In this document: piece after piece, positions 41,756 through 51,259 of the stretch | How positions within the stretch are numbered: the first letter of the stretch is position 1 | Layout: the number at the start of each line of letters is the position of its first letter | Origin: Burkholderia glumae LMG 2196 = ATCC 33617 | GTDB lineage: Bacteria > Pseudomonadota > Gammaproteobacteria > Burkholderiales > Burkholderiaceae | Assembly: GCF_000960995.1 (NCBI RefSeq) | Contig: NZ_CP009435.1 | Span: forward strand, 3,348,001-3,412,000 | Direction of reading: 5' to 3' | DNA: 64,000 bases | The notes under the pieces: model-generated | What the model was told of the DNA's origin: nothing | What the model saw: only the letters and a program-made list of their open reading frames with translations | Database searches by the model: none | Made by a program: the position numbers and the translations under genes

Positions 41756-42619
41756 ATGAATCCACCGAACCGCATTGCGCTGGCCGAAGTCCTCTCGCGA
41801 AACCGCGCCACCCTGCTCAAGGACTGGCTCGACCAGCACCTGTCGACGGCGCAGCGGCGCGGGCTGACCACCGACGCCGAGATGTCGGACCAGTTCCGCG
41901 GCTTCCTCGGCATCTTCATCGACACGCTCGCCAGCGTGGACGCCATCGACGCCGCGCGGCCCGAATGGGAGCCGGTGCGCGAGTTCCTCGCCGAGATCTC
42001 GAAGCACCGCGTGCGGCTCGGCTTCACGCCGGTCGAGACCGCCACCTTCGTGTTCTCGCTGAAGCAGCCGCTCTACACGCTGCTGCGCAACGAGTTCGGC
42101 AACGACGCGGCCGCGCTCGCCGACCTGAGCTGGTCCGTCAACGTGCTGCTCGACGCGCTCGGCCTCTACACCACCGAGGTGTACCAGCGCAGCCGCGAGG
42201 CCATCATCCTGCGCCAGCAGGAGGAACTGCTCGAGCTGTCCACGCCGGTGGTGCAGCTGTGGGAAGGCATCCTCGCATTGCCGCTGATCGGCACGCTCGA
42301 CTCGGCGCGCACCCAGATCGTGATGGAAAGCCTGCTGCAGAAGATCGTCGAGACGGGCGCCGGCATCGCCATCATCGACATCACCGGCGTGCCGACCGTG
42401 GACACGCTGGTCGCGCAGCACCTGCTCAAGACGGTCGCCGCGGCACGCCTGATGGGCGCGGACTGCATCATCAGCGGGATCCGCCCGCAGATCGCGCAGA
42501 CCATCGTCCACCTCGGCGTGGACCTGACCAACGTCACGACCAAATCGACGCTCGCCGATGCCTTCGTCGTCGCGCTCAAGCGCAACGGCTCGAGCATCGC
42601 CGGCGGCGCCGTCGAGTGA
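41756..42619 (+). CDS. rsbR: Stressosome scaffold/sensor protein RsbR
   Basis: 287 residues from ATG 41756 (GGAG upstream). The N-terminal helical (globin-like) sensor domain (about 1-150) is followed by a C-terminal STAS domain. The STAS part keeps both threonines phosphorylated in Bacillus RsbR: LPLIGTLDSARTQIVMESLL and IIDITGVPTVDTLVAQHLLK, with GIRPQIAQTIVHLGVDL after them. RsbR and RsbS form the large stressosome complex that holds RsbT in unstressed cells. The following genes overlap or lie within 10 bp, forming one operon. Confidence 0.9.
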   Translation: MNPPNRIALAEVLSRNRATLLKDWLDQHLSTAQRRGLTTDAEMSDQFRGFLGIFIDTLASVDAIDAARPEWEPVREFLAEISKHRVRLGFTPVETATFVFSLKQPLYTLLRNEFGNDAAALADLSWSVNVLLDALGLYTTEVYQRSREAIILRQQEELLELSTPVVQLWEGILALPLIGTLDSARTQIVMESLLQKIVETGAGIAIIDITGVPTVDTLVAQHLLKTVAAARLMGADCIISGIRPQIAQTIVHLGVDLTNVTTKSTLADAFVVALKRNGSSIAGGAVE

Positions 42620-42629
42620 GGCGCGCGAC

Positions 42630-42989
42630 ATGGACCGCATTCCGATATTGCAGCTCGGAGACTGCCTGATCATCGCGATCCAGGCCGACATGCACGACCG
42701 GCTCGCCCTGTCGCTGCAGGAGGATCTGACCGAGCGCATCGTCAAGGTGTCGGCCAAGGGCGTGCTGCTCGACATCTCCGCGCTCGACGTGGTCGATTCG
42801 TTCATCGGCCGGATGATCAGCAACATCGCCGCGATGGCCACCGTGCTCGACGCCGACACGGTGGTGGTCGGCATGCAGCCGTCGGTGGCGATCACGCTGG
42901 TCGAGCTCGGACTCACGCTGACCGGGGTGCGCACCGCGCTCGACGTCGACCGCGGCATGGCACTGCTGCGGCAGCGGCGGCGCCATTGA
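42630..42989 (+). CDS. rsbS: Stressosome STAS protein RsbS
   Basis: 119 residues, a single STAS domain. LDISALDVVDSFIGRMISNI includes the Ser that RsbT phosphorylates, and VGMQPSVAITLVELGLTLTG matches the family. It is the minimal core partner of RsbR in the stressosome. It starts 10 bp after rsbR, and its stop overlaps the rsbT start (TTGA at 42986). Confidence 0.92.
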   Translation: MDRIPILQLGDCLIIAIQADMHDRLALSLQEDLTERIVKVSAKGVLLDISALDVVDSFIGRMISNIAAMATVLDADTVVVGMQPSVAITLVELGLTLTGVRTALDVDRGMALLRQRRRH

Positions 42990-43435
42990 CCCCGCCGACT
43001 CATTCCGCCATGGAAGCCGCCGGCCTCACCGTCGTCTCGACCACCCGGGTCGGACTGCGTTCGGATCAGGAAATTGTCAAGCTGCGCCAGCTGGTGCGCG
43101 ACCACGCGATCGCGCTGGGCCTGTCGCTGGTCGATCAGACCAAGTTCGTCACGGCCGCCAGCGAGCTGGCCCGCAACACGCTGCTGCACGGCGGCGGCGG
43201 CGACGCCGAACTGAGCGTGCTGGAGCGCGGCGCGCGCAAGGGCCTGCGGGTCGCGTTCATCGACACCGGCCCGGGCATCGCCGACGTCGACCGCGCGCTG
43301 CAGGACGGCTTCACCACCGCCGGGGGCCTGGGGCTCGGGCTCGGCGGCGCGCGGCGCCTGTCCGACGAGTTCCAGATCGAGACCGAGCGCGGCAAGGGCA
43401 CCCGAATCACGATCGCGAAATGGAAAATCCGCTAA
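42986..43435 (+). CDS. rsbT: Serine/threonine kinase RsbT
   Basis: 149 residues if TTG 42986 is used; ATG 43010 would give 141. GHKL-ATPase motifs: N-box KFVTAASELARNTLLHGGGG, G1 FIDTGPGIADVDRAL, G2 GGLGLGLGGARRL. RsbT phosphorylates RsbR and RsbS on stress, is released and activates a downstream phosphatase (RsbU in Bacillus). Betaproteobacteria lack SigB, so the target must differ. Here it is probably one of the fused proteins that follow. Its end overlaps the next start by 16 bp. Confidence 0.9.
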   Translation: MTPPTHSAMEAAGLTVVSTTRVGLRSDQEIVKLRQLVRDHAIALGLSLVDQTKFVTAASELARNTLLHGGGGDAELSVLERGARKGLRVAFIDTGPGIADVDRALQDGFTTAGGLGLGLGGARRLSDEFQIETERGKGTRITIAKWKIR

Positions 43436-44556
43436 GCGGCCTGCGTGCCGCGCACGCCTCGTTCGAGATCGGCGATCCGAGCGGCGTGGCGTTCGCGCGC
43501 CGCGGCGCGCACGACATCGCGCGCCGCGGCCTGTCGGGCGAAACCGACCTCGGCCGGGTCGCGCTGATCGTCACCGAGGCCGCCACCAACATCCTCAAGC
43601 ACGCCAAGCACGGCGAACTGCTGGTGCGCGAGCTGCCGGCGCACGGGCCGCAAGCCGGGCCGCAGGCAGGCAGCGGCGTCGAGCTGATCGCGCTCGACAA
43701 CGGCCCCGGCATGCCCGACGTGCGCGCCGCGTTCGAGGACGGCTATTCGAACACCGGCACGCCCGGCACCGGGCTCGGCGCGATCCGCAGGCTGTCCGAC
43801 GAACTCGCCGTGTACTCGCAGCCGGGGCTGGGCACCGTGGTGCGCGCCGCCGTGCGCACCCGGGGCGGCGGCGGCAGCGCGACCGCGACGGCCGTGGCGG
43901 GCCTCGACATCGGCGGGGTCTGCGTGCCCTACCCGGGCGAGACCGTGAGCGGCGACGGCTGGGGCATCGAGGTGGGCGGCGCCGGCCTCGTCGTGACGGT
44001 GGCCGACGGCCTCGGCCATGGCCCCGAGGCGCACGTCGCCGCCACCTGCGCGATCGACATCGCGCACCGCAACCCCGGCCTCGAACCGGGCCGCCTGATG
44101 CAGGCGATGCACGATGCGCTGCGCGCCACGCGCGGCGCGGCCGTGGCCATCGCGCGGTTCGATCCGGCCCGCACCGGACTGTCGTTCGCCGGAGTGGGCA
44201 ACATCGCCGCGTCGCTGTGGGGCGGCGGCCGGCTGCTACCCGGGCCGCAGCAGGTCGGACGCCCCGCGGCCGATGCCGCCGGCTCGCGCGGCGAACGCGA
44301 AAGCTGGCAGCTCGTCTCGCGCAACGGTATCGTGGGGCATGCGATGCGCGATGCGCAGGAGATCGCGGCGCGCTGGCAGGACGGCGCGATGCTGATCCTC
44401 AGTTCCGACGGCCTCGGAACGCGCTGGGACCTGGCCGCCTACCCGGGGCTGCGGCTGCAGCCGGCGGCCGTGATCGCGGCCGTGCTGTATCGCGACTTCT
44501 CGCGCCGCCGCGACGACGCGACGGTGGTCGTGGTCAAGACGGCGCCGTCACGCTGA
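43420..44556 (+). CDS. RsbT-like ATPase fused to SpoIIE/RsbX-type phosphatase
   Basis: 378 residues. N-terminal GHKL anti-sigma-type ATPase domain (IVTEAATNILKHAKHGELLV N-box, LIALDNGPGMPDVRAAF G1, GTGLGAIRRLSDELAVYS G2, about 1-150), then a PP2C/SpoIIE phosphatase domain (ETVSGDGWGIEVGGAGLVVTVADGLGHGPEA, with metal-binding Asp residues, and LILSSDGLGTRWDL, about 165-378). It combines a kinase-like and a phosphatase activity in one protein and would reset phospho-RsbS/RsbR, as RsbX does. It overlaps rsbT, and the histidine kinase follows 57 bp later. Confidence 0.88.
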   Translation: MENPLSGLRAAHASFEIGDPSGVAFARRGAHDIARRGLSGETDLGRVALIVTEAATNILKHAKHGELLVRELPAHGPQAGPQAGSGVELIALDNGPGMPDVRAAFEDGYSNTGTPGTGLGAIRRLSDELAVYSQPGLGTVVRAAVRTRGGGGSATATAVAGLDIGGVCVPYPGETVSGDGWGIEVGGAGLVVTVADGLGHGPEAHVAATCAIDIAHRNPGLEPGRLMQAMHDALRATRGAAVAIARFDPARTGLSFAGVGNIAASLWGGGRLLPGPQQVGRPAADAAGSRGERESWQLVSRNGIVGHAMRDAQEIAARWQDGAMLILSSDGLGTRWDLAAYPGLRLQPAAVIAAVLYRDFSRRRDDATVVVVKTAPSR

Positions 44557-44613
44557 CGAACCGGGCCGACGAACCAGGGCGATACCGAGACTCACGAACC
44601 GATCCATCCGAGC

Positions 44614-46116
44614 ATGGCCATCCAGATACAGCTCATTTCGCTCGATTCCGAGGAACAGGTGGCGGTCGCGCGCCGCCAGGCACGCGTGATCGCCGCCGGC
44701 CTCGGTTTCGCGCCACTCGATCAGACCCGCATCGCCAGCGCGGTGTCGGAGATCGCCCGCAACGCGCTCGATCACGCCGGCGGCGGCACCGTGTGGTTCG
44801 GCTTCGACCTGCAGGCCCGGCCGCAGGCGCTCATGGTGCAGGTGCGCGACGACGGCCCCGGAATCCACAATCTGCAGGCCGTGCTCGACGGCAGCCATCG
44901 CTCCGAGTCCGGCATGGCGGGCAACGGCATCGCCAGTTGTCGGCGTCTGATGGACCGCTGCACGATCGAATCGGCGGCCGGCCGCGGCACCACCGTGACC
45001 ATGCTGCGCGCGCTGCCGCAGGACCGGCCGCCGATGGCGGCATCGGCCGTGCAGGCGCTCGTCGAGGCGCTGCGCGGCGACCTGCCCGCCCCGCCGGCCG
45101 CCCCCGGCACGTCCGCCGCGCCCGCCGCGCCGCGCTCGCTTGCCCACCCGCCGCGCAACCCGTTCGCCGAGCTGCGGCATCAGAACCGCGAACTGCTGGC
45201 CGCGCTGACCGAGCTGCAGGCACGCCAGGAGGACCTGTCGCGCCTGACGAGCGAGCTGGAGGCCACCAACCGCGGCGTGGTCGCGCTCTACGCCGAGCTC
45301 GACGAGCGCGCCGAGGAGCTGCGCCGCGTCGATTCGCTCAAGACCCGCTTCCTGTCCGACATGAGCCACGAGCTGCGCACCCCGCTCAGCTCGATCCGCG
45401 CGCTGTCGAATCTGCTGCTGAACCGGCTCGACGGCGAACTGACCGGCGAACAGGAACGGCAAGTGCTGCTGATCCGCAAATCGGCCGAGGATCTGACCGA
45501 CATCGTCAACGACCTGCTCGACCTGGCGAAGATCGAGGCAGGCCGCACCGACGTGCTGCCGGTGCTGTTCGAGCCGCACACCCTGGTGGCCGCGGTGCGT
45601 GCCACGCTCGCGCCGCTGCTGAGCAGCCCGGCCGTGCAGCTGATCTTCGACGACATGCGGGGGCTGCCGGCGATGCTCACGGACGAGGCGAAGGTCACTC
45701 AGATTCTGCGCAACTTTGTATCGAACGCGCTCAAATTTACAGAGCGCGGCGAAATTCGCGTCAGTGCGCGCTTGCAGCCCGACGACGAGCACATCACGTT
45801 CTTCGTCACGGACACGGGCATCGGCATCGCGCAGGAGGATCAGGAATTGATATTCGAGGCATTTGGTCAGGTCCGCAGCCATCTGCAGCAACGCGTCAAG
45901 GGCACCGGGCTCGGCCTGCCGCTTTGCCGCAACCTCGCCGCGCTGCTGGGCGGCCACGTCGGCGTGGAGAGCCGGCTCGGCGAAGGCTCGACGTTCTACG
46001 CGACGCTGCCGCTGCGCTTCGCGGCCCCGGCCCAGGCGCACCACGACGGCGCCGCCGCTGCCGGCGGCCTCACCGACACCCCGACTTCGCGTGGAGATGA
46101 CGCATGGCCGCGTTAA
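44614..46116 (+). CDS. Hybrid sensor: RsbT-like ATPase fused to histidine kinase
   Basis: 500 residues. The first 130 form another GHKL RsbT-type domain (IASAVSEIARNALDHAGGG, VRDDGPGIHNLQAVL). A coiled-coil linker (about 185-245) leads to HisKA with phospho-acceptor His in LSDMSHELRTPLSSIRALS and a HATPase_c domain (NFVSNALKFTERGEI, VTDTGIGIAQED, GTGLGLPLCRNLAALLGG). No membrane segment, so it is cytoplasmic and likely responds to the stressosome. Its stop overlaps the next start by 13 bp. It is a plausible bridge from stressosome to phosphorelay. Confidence 0.9.
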   Translation: MAIQIQLISLDSEEQVAVARRQARVIAAGLGFAPLDQTRIASAVSEIARNALDHAGGGTVWFGFDLQARPQALMVQVRDDGPGIHNLQAVLDGSHRSESGMAGNGIASCRRLMDRCTIESAAGRGTTVTMLRALPQDRPPMAASAVQALVEALRGDLPAPPAAPGTSAAPAAPRSLAHPPRNPFAELRHQNRELLAALTELQARQEDLSRLTSELEATNRGVVALYAELDERAEELRRVDSLKTRFLSDMSHELRTPLSSIRALSNLLLNRLDGELTGEQERQVLLIRKSAEDLTDIVNDLLDLAKIEAGRTDVLPVLFEPHTLVAAVRATLAPLLSSPAVQLIFDDMRGLPAMLTDEAKVTQILRNFVSNALKFTERGEIRVSARLQPDDEHITFFVTDTGIGIAQEDQELIFEAFGQVRSHLQQRVKGTGLGLPLCRNLAALLGGHVGVESRLGEGSTFYATLPLRFAAPAQAHHDGAAAAGGLTDTPTSRGDDAWPR

Positions 46117-47633
46117 GCCCGCTGATCCTCAACGTCGACGACAACGAGGGCGCCCGCTATGCCAAGACGCGCGTGCTGATCCACGCCGGCTACCAGGTGA
46201 TCGAGGCCGGCACCGGACAGGACGCGCTCGACCTGGTCGAGGCGCGCCGCCCGGCGCTGGTGCTGCTCGACGTGCGGCTGCCCGACATCAGCGGCATCGA
46301 CGTCTGCTCGCAGATCAAGCGCGACGCGCGCACGCGCTCGACGCTGGTGCTGCAGACCTCCGCCGCGGCGGTGCAGTCGCTCGACAAGGTGCGCGCGCTC
46401 GACGGCGGCGCCGACAGCTATCTGACCGAACCGATCGCGCCGGCCGAACTGGTCGCGAACGTGCGCGCGCTGCTGCGCCTGCACCGGGCCGAGGAGGCGC
46501 TGCGCGACGCCGACCGCCGCAAGGACCAGTTCCTCGCCACACTCGCGCATGAGCTGCGCAATCCGCTCGCCCCGATCCGCAACGCGATCGAGCTGATGGA
46601 CCCCAAATACCAAGCGGCCGAGGCGCTGGTGCACGACGCGCGCATGATCGCGCGCCGCCAGGTGGACCATCTGAGCCGGCTGGTGGACGACCTGCTCGAC
46701 GTGTCGCGCATCACTCACGGCAAGATCGCGCTGCGCATGGAGCCGGTGGACATCGAGGCGGCGGTGGCCGCCGCGGTGGAAACCAGCCAGCCGGCCATGG
46801 AGCGCAAGCACCACGTGCTGCGCGTGAGCATGCCGCCGCTGCCCTGCGTGGTGAACGGCGACGCGATCCGGATCTCGCAGGTGATCGCCAACCTGCTGTC
46901 GAACGCGGCCAAGTACACGCCCGACGGCGGACGCATCGAGCTCGGCGTGGCGGTCGCGCCCGGCGCCGTCGAGATCAGCGTGGCCGACAACGGCATCGGC
47001 ATCGCGCCGGCCGAACTCGACGAGGTGTTCAACCTGTTCATGCAGTCGGCCGACTCGGTCAAGCGCTCCGAGGGCGGGCTCGGCATCGGTCTGTCGCTCG
47101 CGCGCACGCTCACCGAGCTGCACGGCGGCACCATCGTCGCGAGTTCGGACGGCATCGGCCACGGCTCGCGGTTCGTGGTGCGGCTGCCGCTCGCCGTGCC
47201 CGACCCGGCCGCCGCCGGCCCGGCCGCCGCCGACGCCGCGCCGCGCCCGCAGCGCCGCGTGATGGTGGTGGACGACAGCGTGGACGGCGCCGAATCGATG
47301 TCGGTGCTGCTGCGCATCCTCGGCCACGAGGTGCGCACGCTCTACGAGGGCACCTCGGCGATCGCGGCCGCGGCCGCGTTCCAGCCCGAGGTGGTGATGC
47401 TCGACATCGGCCTGCCCGGCATGGACGGCTACGAGATCGCGCGCGCCCTGCGCGCCCTGCCCGCCACCGCCGGCGCGCTGCTGATCGCGCTGACCGGCTA
47501 CGGCCAGGAAAGCGACCGCCAGCGCACGCGCGCGGCCGGCTTCGATCACCATCTCGTGAAGCCGGCCACGCTCGAGGACATCGAGCGCGCGATCGCCACT
47601 GTCGGCACCGACGCGGCGGCGCGCCGGCACTAG
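46104..47633 (+). CDS. Hybrid response regulator/histidine kinase (REC-HisKA-HATPase-REC)
   Basis: 509 residues. REC1 (about 1-125: ILNVDDNEGARY, LVLLDVRLPDISGIDV phospho-Asp) is followed by HisKA (FLATLAHELRNPLAPIRNAIEL, phospho-His), HATPase (VIANLLSNAAKYTPDGGRI, VADNGIGIAPAEL, GGLGIGLSLARTL) and REC2 (about 385-500: VMVVDDSVDGAESM, VVMLDIGLPGMDGYEI). No DNA-binding domain, so a further response regulator or histidine phosphotransferase must carry the output. It closes the stressosome operon. A GC-rich hairpin-prone region follows. Confidence 0.9.
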   Translation: MAALSPLILNVDDNEGARYAKTRVLIHAGYQVIEAGTGQDALDLVEARRPALVLLDVRLPDISGIDVCSQIKRDARTRSTLVLQTSAAAVQSLDKVRALDGGADSYLTEPIAPAELVANVRALLRLHRAEEALRDADRRKDQFLATLAHELRNPLAPIRNAIELMDPKYQAAEALVHDARMIARRQVDHLSRLVDDLLDVSRITHGKIALRMEPVDIEAAVAAAVETSQPAMERKHHVLRVSMPPLPCVVNGDAIRISQVIANLLSNAAKYTPDGGRIELGVAVAPGAVEISVADNGIGIAPAELDEVFNLFMQSADSVKRSEGGLGIGLSLARTLTELHGGTIVASSDGIGHGSRFVVRLPLAVPDPAAAGPAAADAAPRPQRRVMVVDDSVDGAESMSVLLRILGHEVRTLYEGTSAIAAAAAFQPEVVMLDIGLPGMDGYEIARALRALPATAGALLIALTGYGQESDRQRTRAAGFDHHLVKPATLEDIERAIATVGTDAAARRH

Positions 47634-48036
47634 GCGGCCGCAAGCCGGCACCGCGCCGGCCAACCGGGCCGCCTCGCCCGGCAGCGAGCGGCCCCGGCCC
47701 GCGGGCCGGAGCGGGCCGCCGAAGCGAGTCACCTGAGCGGGCGGACGCCGGCCTCGGACGGGCCGCCCGCTCGGCCCGAGCCGACGAGCCGATCCGCAGC
47801 GCCGGCCTCGCCCGCCCCCACACTGGCGCGCGGCCCCGGCGCAGCGCCGGCCAACCGCCCGGCTCGTCGCCGCGACGGTCGCGCGACGCCTCGACATGCT
47901 TTCCACTGCCTTGCGGCGCCGCGCCCGCAGGCCGCTGCCGGCGCGGCGGCGCCGGGTTCGGGTACGAGCGTTGCTGCCTGCTCGGTGAGCCTCGGGATCG
48001 CGATCCCGGCCTGCGTCCACCAACAGGAGCGTCGCC
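47634..48036. other. Intergenic region after the stressosome operon
   Basis: 403 bp of very GC-rich DNA with several short dyads (for example GGGCCGCCCGC stretches near 47750-47780) that could fold but show no T-run. No gene seen. Confidence 0.4.
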
Positions 48037-48600
48037 ATGTCCGGCAGCATGGATCAAACCACGATGCGTGACCCGCTCACGCACTACCCGCGTTCCGCCT
48101 TCGACAAGCAGCCCCGGCCCGCTCCGGGCCTCGCCGGCCAGATGCGCCCGCGCCCCGACCACGGCGAAACCTCCTGTCGCGGCATGGGCCGCCTGAGCGG
48201 CCGGCGCGCGCTGACCGCCGGCGGCGACGGCGGCATCGGCCGCGCCGTGGCCACCGCCTTCGCACGCGAAGGCGCCCATCTCGCCCTGAACTATTTACAC
48301 AGCGAGCAAGCCGATGCCCGCGAGGTGCTCGCCCTCGTCGCGGACGCCGGCCGCCAGGCGCTCGCACTGCCCGGCGACATCGCCGGCGAATCGTTCTGCC
48401 GGCAGCTCGTCGCCGGCAAGCAGGTCTGCATCGAGCAGTTCGCCGGGCTCGCCACCGCGCGGCTGGGCGCCACCTTCCGCACCAAGCGCCCCGGCCAGCC
48501 GGCCGAACTCGCGCCCGTCCACGTGCTGCTCGCCTCCCAGCAGCCCAGCTTCGTCACCGGCGAGATCCGCGGCGTCACGGGCGGCCACCACCTGCCATGA
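48037..48600 (+). pseudogene. SDR-family oxidoreductase with internal in-frame deletions
   Basis: The frame encodes 187 residues where about 290 are usual for YghA-like SDRs. The N-terminus is typical (MDQTTMRDPLTHYPRSAF, then DHGETSCRGMGRLSGRRAL, GGDGGIGRAVATAFAREG) and so is the end (RPGQPAELAPVHVLLASQQP, then FVTGEIRGVTGGHHLP). In between, LPGDIAGESFCRQLVA jumps straight to GKQVCIEQFAGLATARLGAT and then to the tail. Two segments are missing, including the NNAG loop and the catalytic Ser-Tyr-Lys. It cannot be an active enzyme. Stop-free in-frame deletions are unusual for plain decay. Confidence 0.75.
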
Positions 48601-48787
48601 GCGCCCTGCCTGCCATCCCGCTTCGCCTGCCGGCCCGGCCCGTTACGCGGGCCGGGCGGGGCGCGCTGCCCGGCACCGTGGCCGCGCCGGGCGCGGCGCA
48701 TGACAGCGCCGTCGCGCGAGCACCGCGCCCACCTTCCCTCCATCGGCGACGGCCGCACCGCGCCGCCCGTTCCCAGGTAGACCTCTC

Positions 48788-49933
48788 ATGAATGACTACT
48801 CGTTTCCGATGGCGCCCGCGCCGCGCCGGATCGCCGTATTGCGCGCGCTGCCCTGCGATGACTTGCTCGACACCGTACCGGCGCTGCGTGCCTTGCGGCG
48901 CGCCGCGCCGCAGGCCCGCATCTCGCTGGTGGGCCTGCCGCGCGCGCAGCGCTTCGTCGAGCGCTATCCGGATCTGGTCGACGAACTGATCGTGTTTCCC
49001 GCTGCGCCCGGCTTTCCCGCACCGCCGGAAGCCGATGCCGGCCTGCCCGATTTCCTCGCGCGGCTGCGCGCACGCCGCTTCGACCTGGCGATCCAGCTGC
49101 ACGGCAGCGGCGGCGGCGCCAACACGCTGCTGCGCGAGTTCGGCGCGCGCGCCAATGCCGGCTTCGTCGAGCGCGGCGAGGCGCTGCCGCACGGCTGCTT
49201 CATCGCCTGCCCCGACACGCTGCCGGAAGCGCAGCGCTGTCTGGCGCTGATGGAGGCGCTCGGCGCGCCTGCGACCGGCCGGCAGCCCGCGTTTGCACTG
49301 CAGCGGCGCGATCGCGACGAATGCGCGGCGCTGGTGGCCACGCACGGGCTCGAACCCGAGCGGCTGGTGCTGATCCATCCCGGCGCGCGCCTGCCCTCGC
49401 GCCGCTGGCCGGCCGAACATTTCGCGGCCGTGGCCGACAATCTGGCCGCCGACGGCTGGCAGATCGCGATCACTGGCACCGCCGCCGACGCGCCCGCCAC
49501 CGGCGCCGTGCTCGGCGAGATGACCGCGCCCGCGCTGCATCTGACCGGGCTGACCTCGCTGGGCGGGATGACCGCGCTGGTGGCGCGCTCGCGTCTCGTG
49601 GTCTGCAACGACACCGGCATCGCCAGGATCGCCGCCGCCATGGGCACCGCGTCGGTCGTGGTGGCCGCAGGCCGCGACGCACGCCATCCGGCGCCGCCCG
49701 ATCCGACGCGTCAGCGCGTGCAGGCCGACTGCCCACCGCGCCGCCCCTGCCTGCTGCGCGATGATTGCCCGCACGATCCTGCCTGTACGCGCGACCCCGG
49801 CGTGGAGCGGGTGGTGGGGGCCGCGCTCGCGCAACTGCACCGCGTGAGCGGCGCGCAGCCGGCCGCGCCCAACGTGCTGCACACGGCGGCGGGGCTGGCG
49901 CGCGCGGCAAGGGAATGGCACCACGCGGCCTAA
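48788..49933 (+). CDS. Glycosyltransferase family 9 (heptosyltransferase-like) protein
   Basis: 381 residues. GT9 features: IAVLRALPCDDLLDTVPALRALR at the start, RLVLIHPGARLPSRRWPAEH and SRLVVCNDTGIARIAAAMGTASV; the usual NDTGxxH has Arg in place of His. A Cys-rich end (CPPRRPCLLRDDCPHDPAC) resembles many orphan GT9 proteins. GT9 enzymes transfer heptose or related sugars to lipopolysaccharide core or other acceptors; the acceptor here is unknown and no LPS genes adjoin. The start is ATG 48788. Confidence 0.85.
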   Translation: MNDYSFPMAPAPRRIAVLRALPCDDLLDTVPALRALRRAAPQARISLVGLPRAQRFVERYPDLVDELIVFPAAPGFPAPPEADAGLPDFLARLRARRFDLAIQLHGSGGGANTLLREFGARANAGFVERGEALPHGCFIACPDTLPEAQRCLALMEALGAPATGRQPAFALQRRDRDECAALVATHGLEPERLVLIHPGARLPSRRWPAEHFAAVADNLAADGWQIAITGTAADAPATGAVLGEMTAPALHLTGLTSLGGMTALVARSRLVVCNDTGIARIAAAMGTASVVVAAGRDARHPAPPDPTRQRVQADCPPRRPCLLRDDCPHDPACTRDPGVERVVGAALAQLHRVSGAQPAAPNVLHTAAGLARAAREWHHAA

Positions 49934-50350
49934 GCGGGGCCGGCGGGTGCACCCGGCCGGGATCGGGCGCGGGTGTAGCCGTGACAGCGGCGGCAGTCTG
50001 CTCGGCGCTACGGGTGCCGGCACTGACGACCGCCTCGACCTGCGCCGCGCACCGGCGCGCCGCCCGCGCTCCCGCCCGCGGGCAGCACCTGCCCGGCCAG
50101 CACGCCCAGCCGCGACGCGGCCTGATCCATCACCTCCGCCATCCGTGCCGCCACGCCTTTACGAAGCCGTGCAAGCGGTTGCGGTTCGAGCGGCCGGCCA
50201 AGCCGACGGCGACGAAGGGCATCCTGCTTCTGCCCGGCACGGGCGGGCCGCCTGAGTCGGGCCCGTGACCCTGGCCTAGGCAGGCGCGCTGCTTCCGAAA
50301 CTTTGAGAATCCGGACTCCGCGCTTGCTCGGAGTCGAATGATTCCCGCCC
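49934..50350. other. Intergenic region between GT9 and LysR genes
   Basis: 417 bp between convergent genes. A minus-strand open frame reads AEVMDQAASRLGVLAGQVL near 50080-50150, but I cannot assign it and it lacks a clear start. Otherwise nothing recognised. Confidence 0.35.
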
Positions 50351-51259
50351 TCAGGCGGCACGATCGGCGGCCATGCCGATCTCGTCGTGGACCATCTCGA
50401 GCAGGATCGCCGTGAGACGTTCGACGGCGGGCGGCGGGTCGGCCTCGGCCCGGCACAGCAAGAGCGGGATCGATGCCAGCCGCGGCAGCCCGGTGGCGGC
50501 CGGATCGAGCACGGCCAGCGTCTTCGGCAAATGGATGGCAGTGCGCGCCGTGATGCCGAGGCCGCCCTCGGCGGCGGCCCAGAGCCCCGACAGGCTCGGG
50601 CTGGTGAACACCAGCCGCCACGGCAGCCCGGCCGCATCGAGCGCGCCGACCGCCGCCGAGCGAAAACCGCACGGCGGCGCGAACGCCGCGAACGGCAGCG
50701 GCTCGGGGCCGAGACTCGCCACGCCGGGCCAGCCGGGCGCGCCGATCCATTGCAGCGGCACGTCGGCCACCTTCTCGCCGCGCGGCATGCCTGCCGCGTC
50801 GCCCCACACCAGCGCGATGTCGAGTTCGCCGCGCAAGGTGCGCTCGACGAGCGGCACGGCACGGTCGACCTGCACTTCCACCCGCACCTTCGGGTGAGCG
50901 CGCGCGAAGCGCTGCAGCAGCGCCGGCAGCCAGCCCTCGGCGAAGTCCTGCGGCAGTCCGAGCCGCGCCCAGCCGGCGACATCGGCGCCGCGCAGGCTCT
51001 CGACCGCCTCGTCGTTGAGCGCGAGCAGCCGCTTGGCATAGCCGAGCAGGCTCTCGCCCGCCGTGGTCAGCGCCAGCCCGCGCCCCGACTTGCGCACGAG
51101 CGGCTGGCCGACCTGCTCCTCGAGCCGGCGCAACTGGGTGCTGACGGCCGACTGCGAGCGCCCGAGACGCTCGGCCGCGCGCGCGAAGCTGCCCAGCTCG
51201 AAGCCGGTGACGAAGGTGCGCAGCACGTCCATGTCGAGATTTTTACGGGCCGCCATCAT
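50351..51259 (-). CDS. LysR-family transcriptional regulator
   Basis: 302 residues. The N-terminal winged HTH (LDMDVLRTFVTGFELGSFARAAERLGRSQSAVSTQLRRLEEQVG) is followed by a substrate-binding domain (DIALVWGDAAGMPRGEK, and FTSPSLSGLWAAAEGGLGITAR). ATG 51259. It diverges from a tautomerase gene with 170 bp between them; the usual LysR logic would have it activate that gene in response to a small ligand. The ligand is unknown. Confidence 0.9.
   Translation of the reverse strand: MMAARKNLDMDVLRTFVTGFELGSFARAAERLGRSQSAVSTQLRRLEEQVGQPLVRKSGRGLALTTAGESLLGYAKRLLALNDEAVESLRGADVAGWARLGLPQDFAEGWLPALLQRFARAHPKVRVEVQVDRAVPLVERTLRGELDIALVWGDAAGMPRGEKVADVPLQWIGAPGWPGVASLGPEPLPFAAFAPPCGFRSAAVGALDAAGLPWRLVFTSPSLSGLWAAAEGGLGITARTAIHLPKTLAVLDPAATGLPRLASIPLLLCRAEADPPPAVERLTAILLEMVHDEIGMAADRAA

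Noticed and set aside
50080..50150. Minus-strand phasin-like fragment
   Set aside because: Short, no start, and similarity was only impressionistic.
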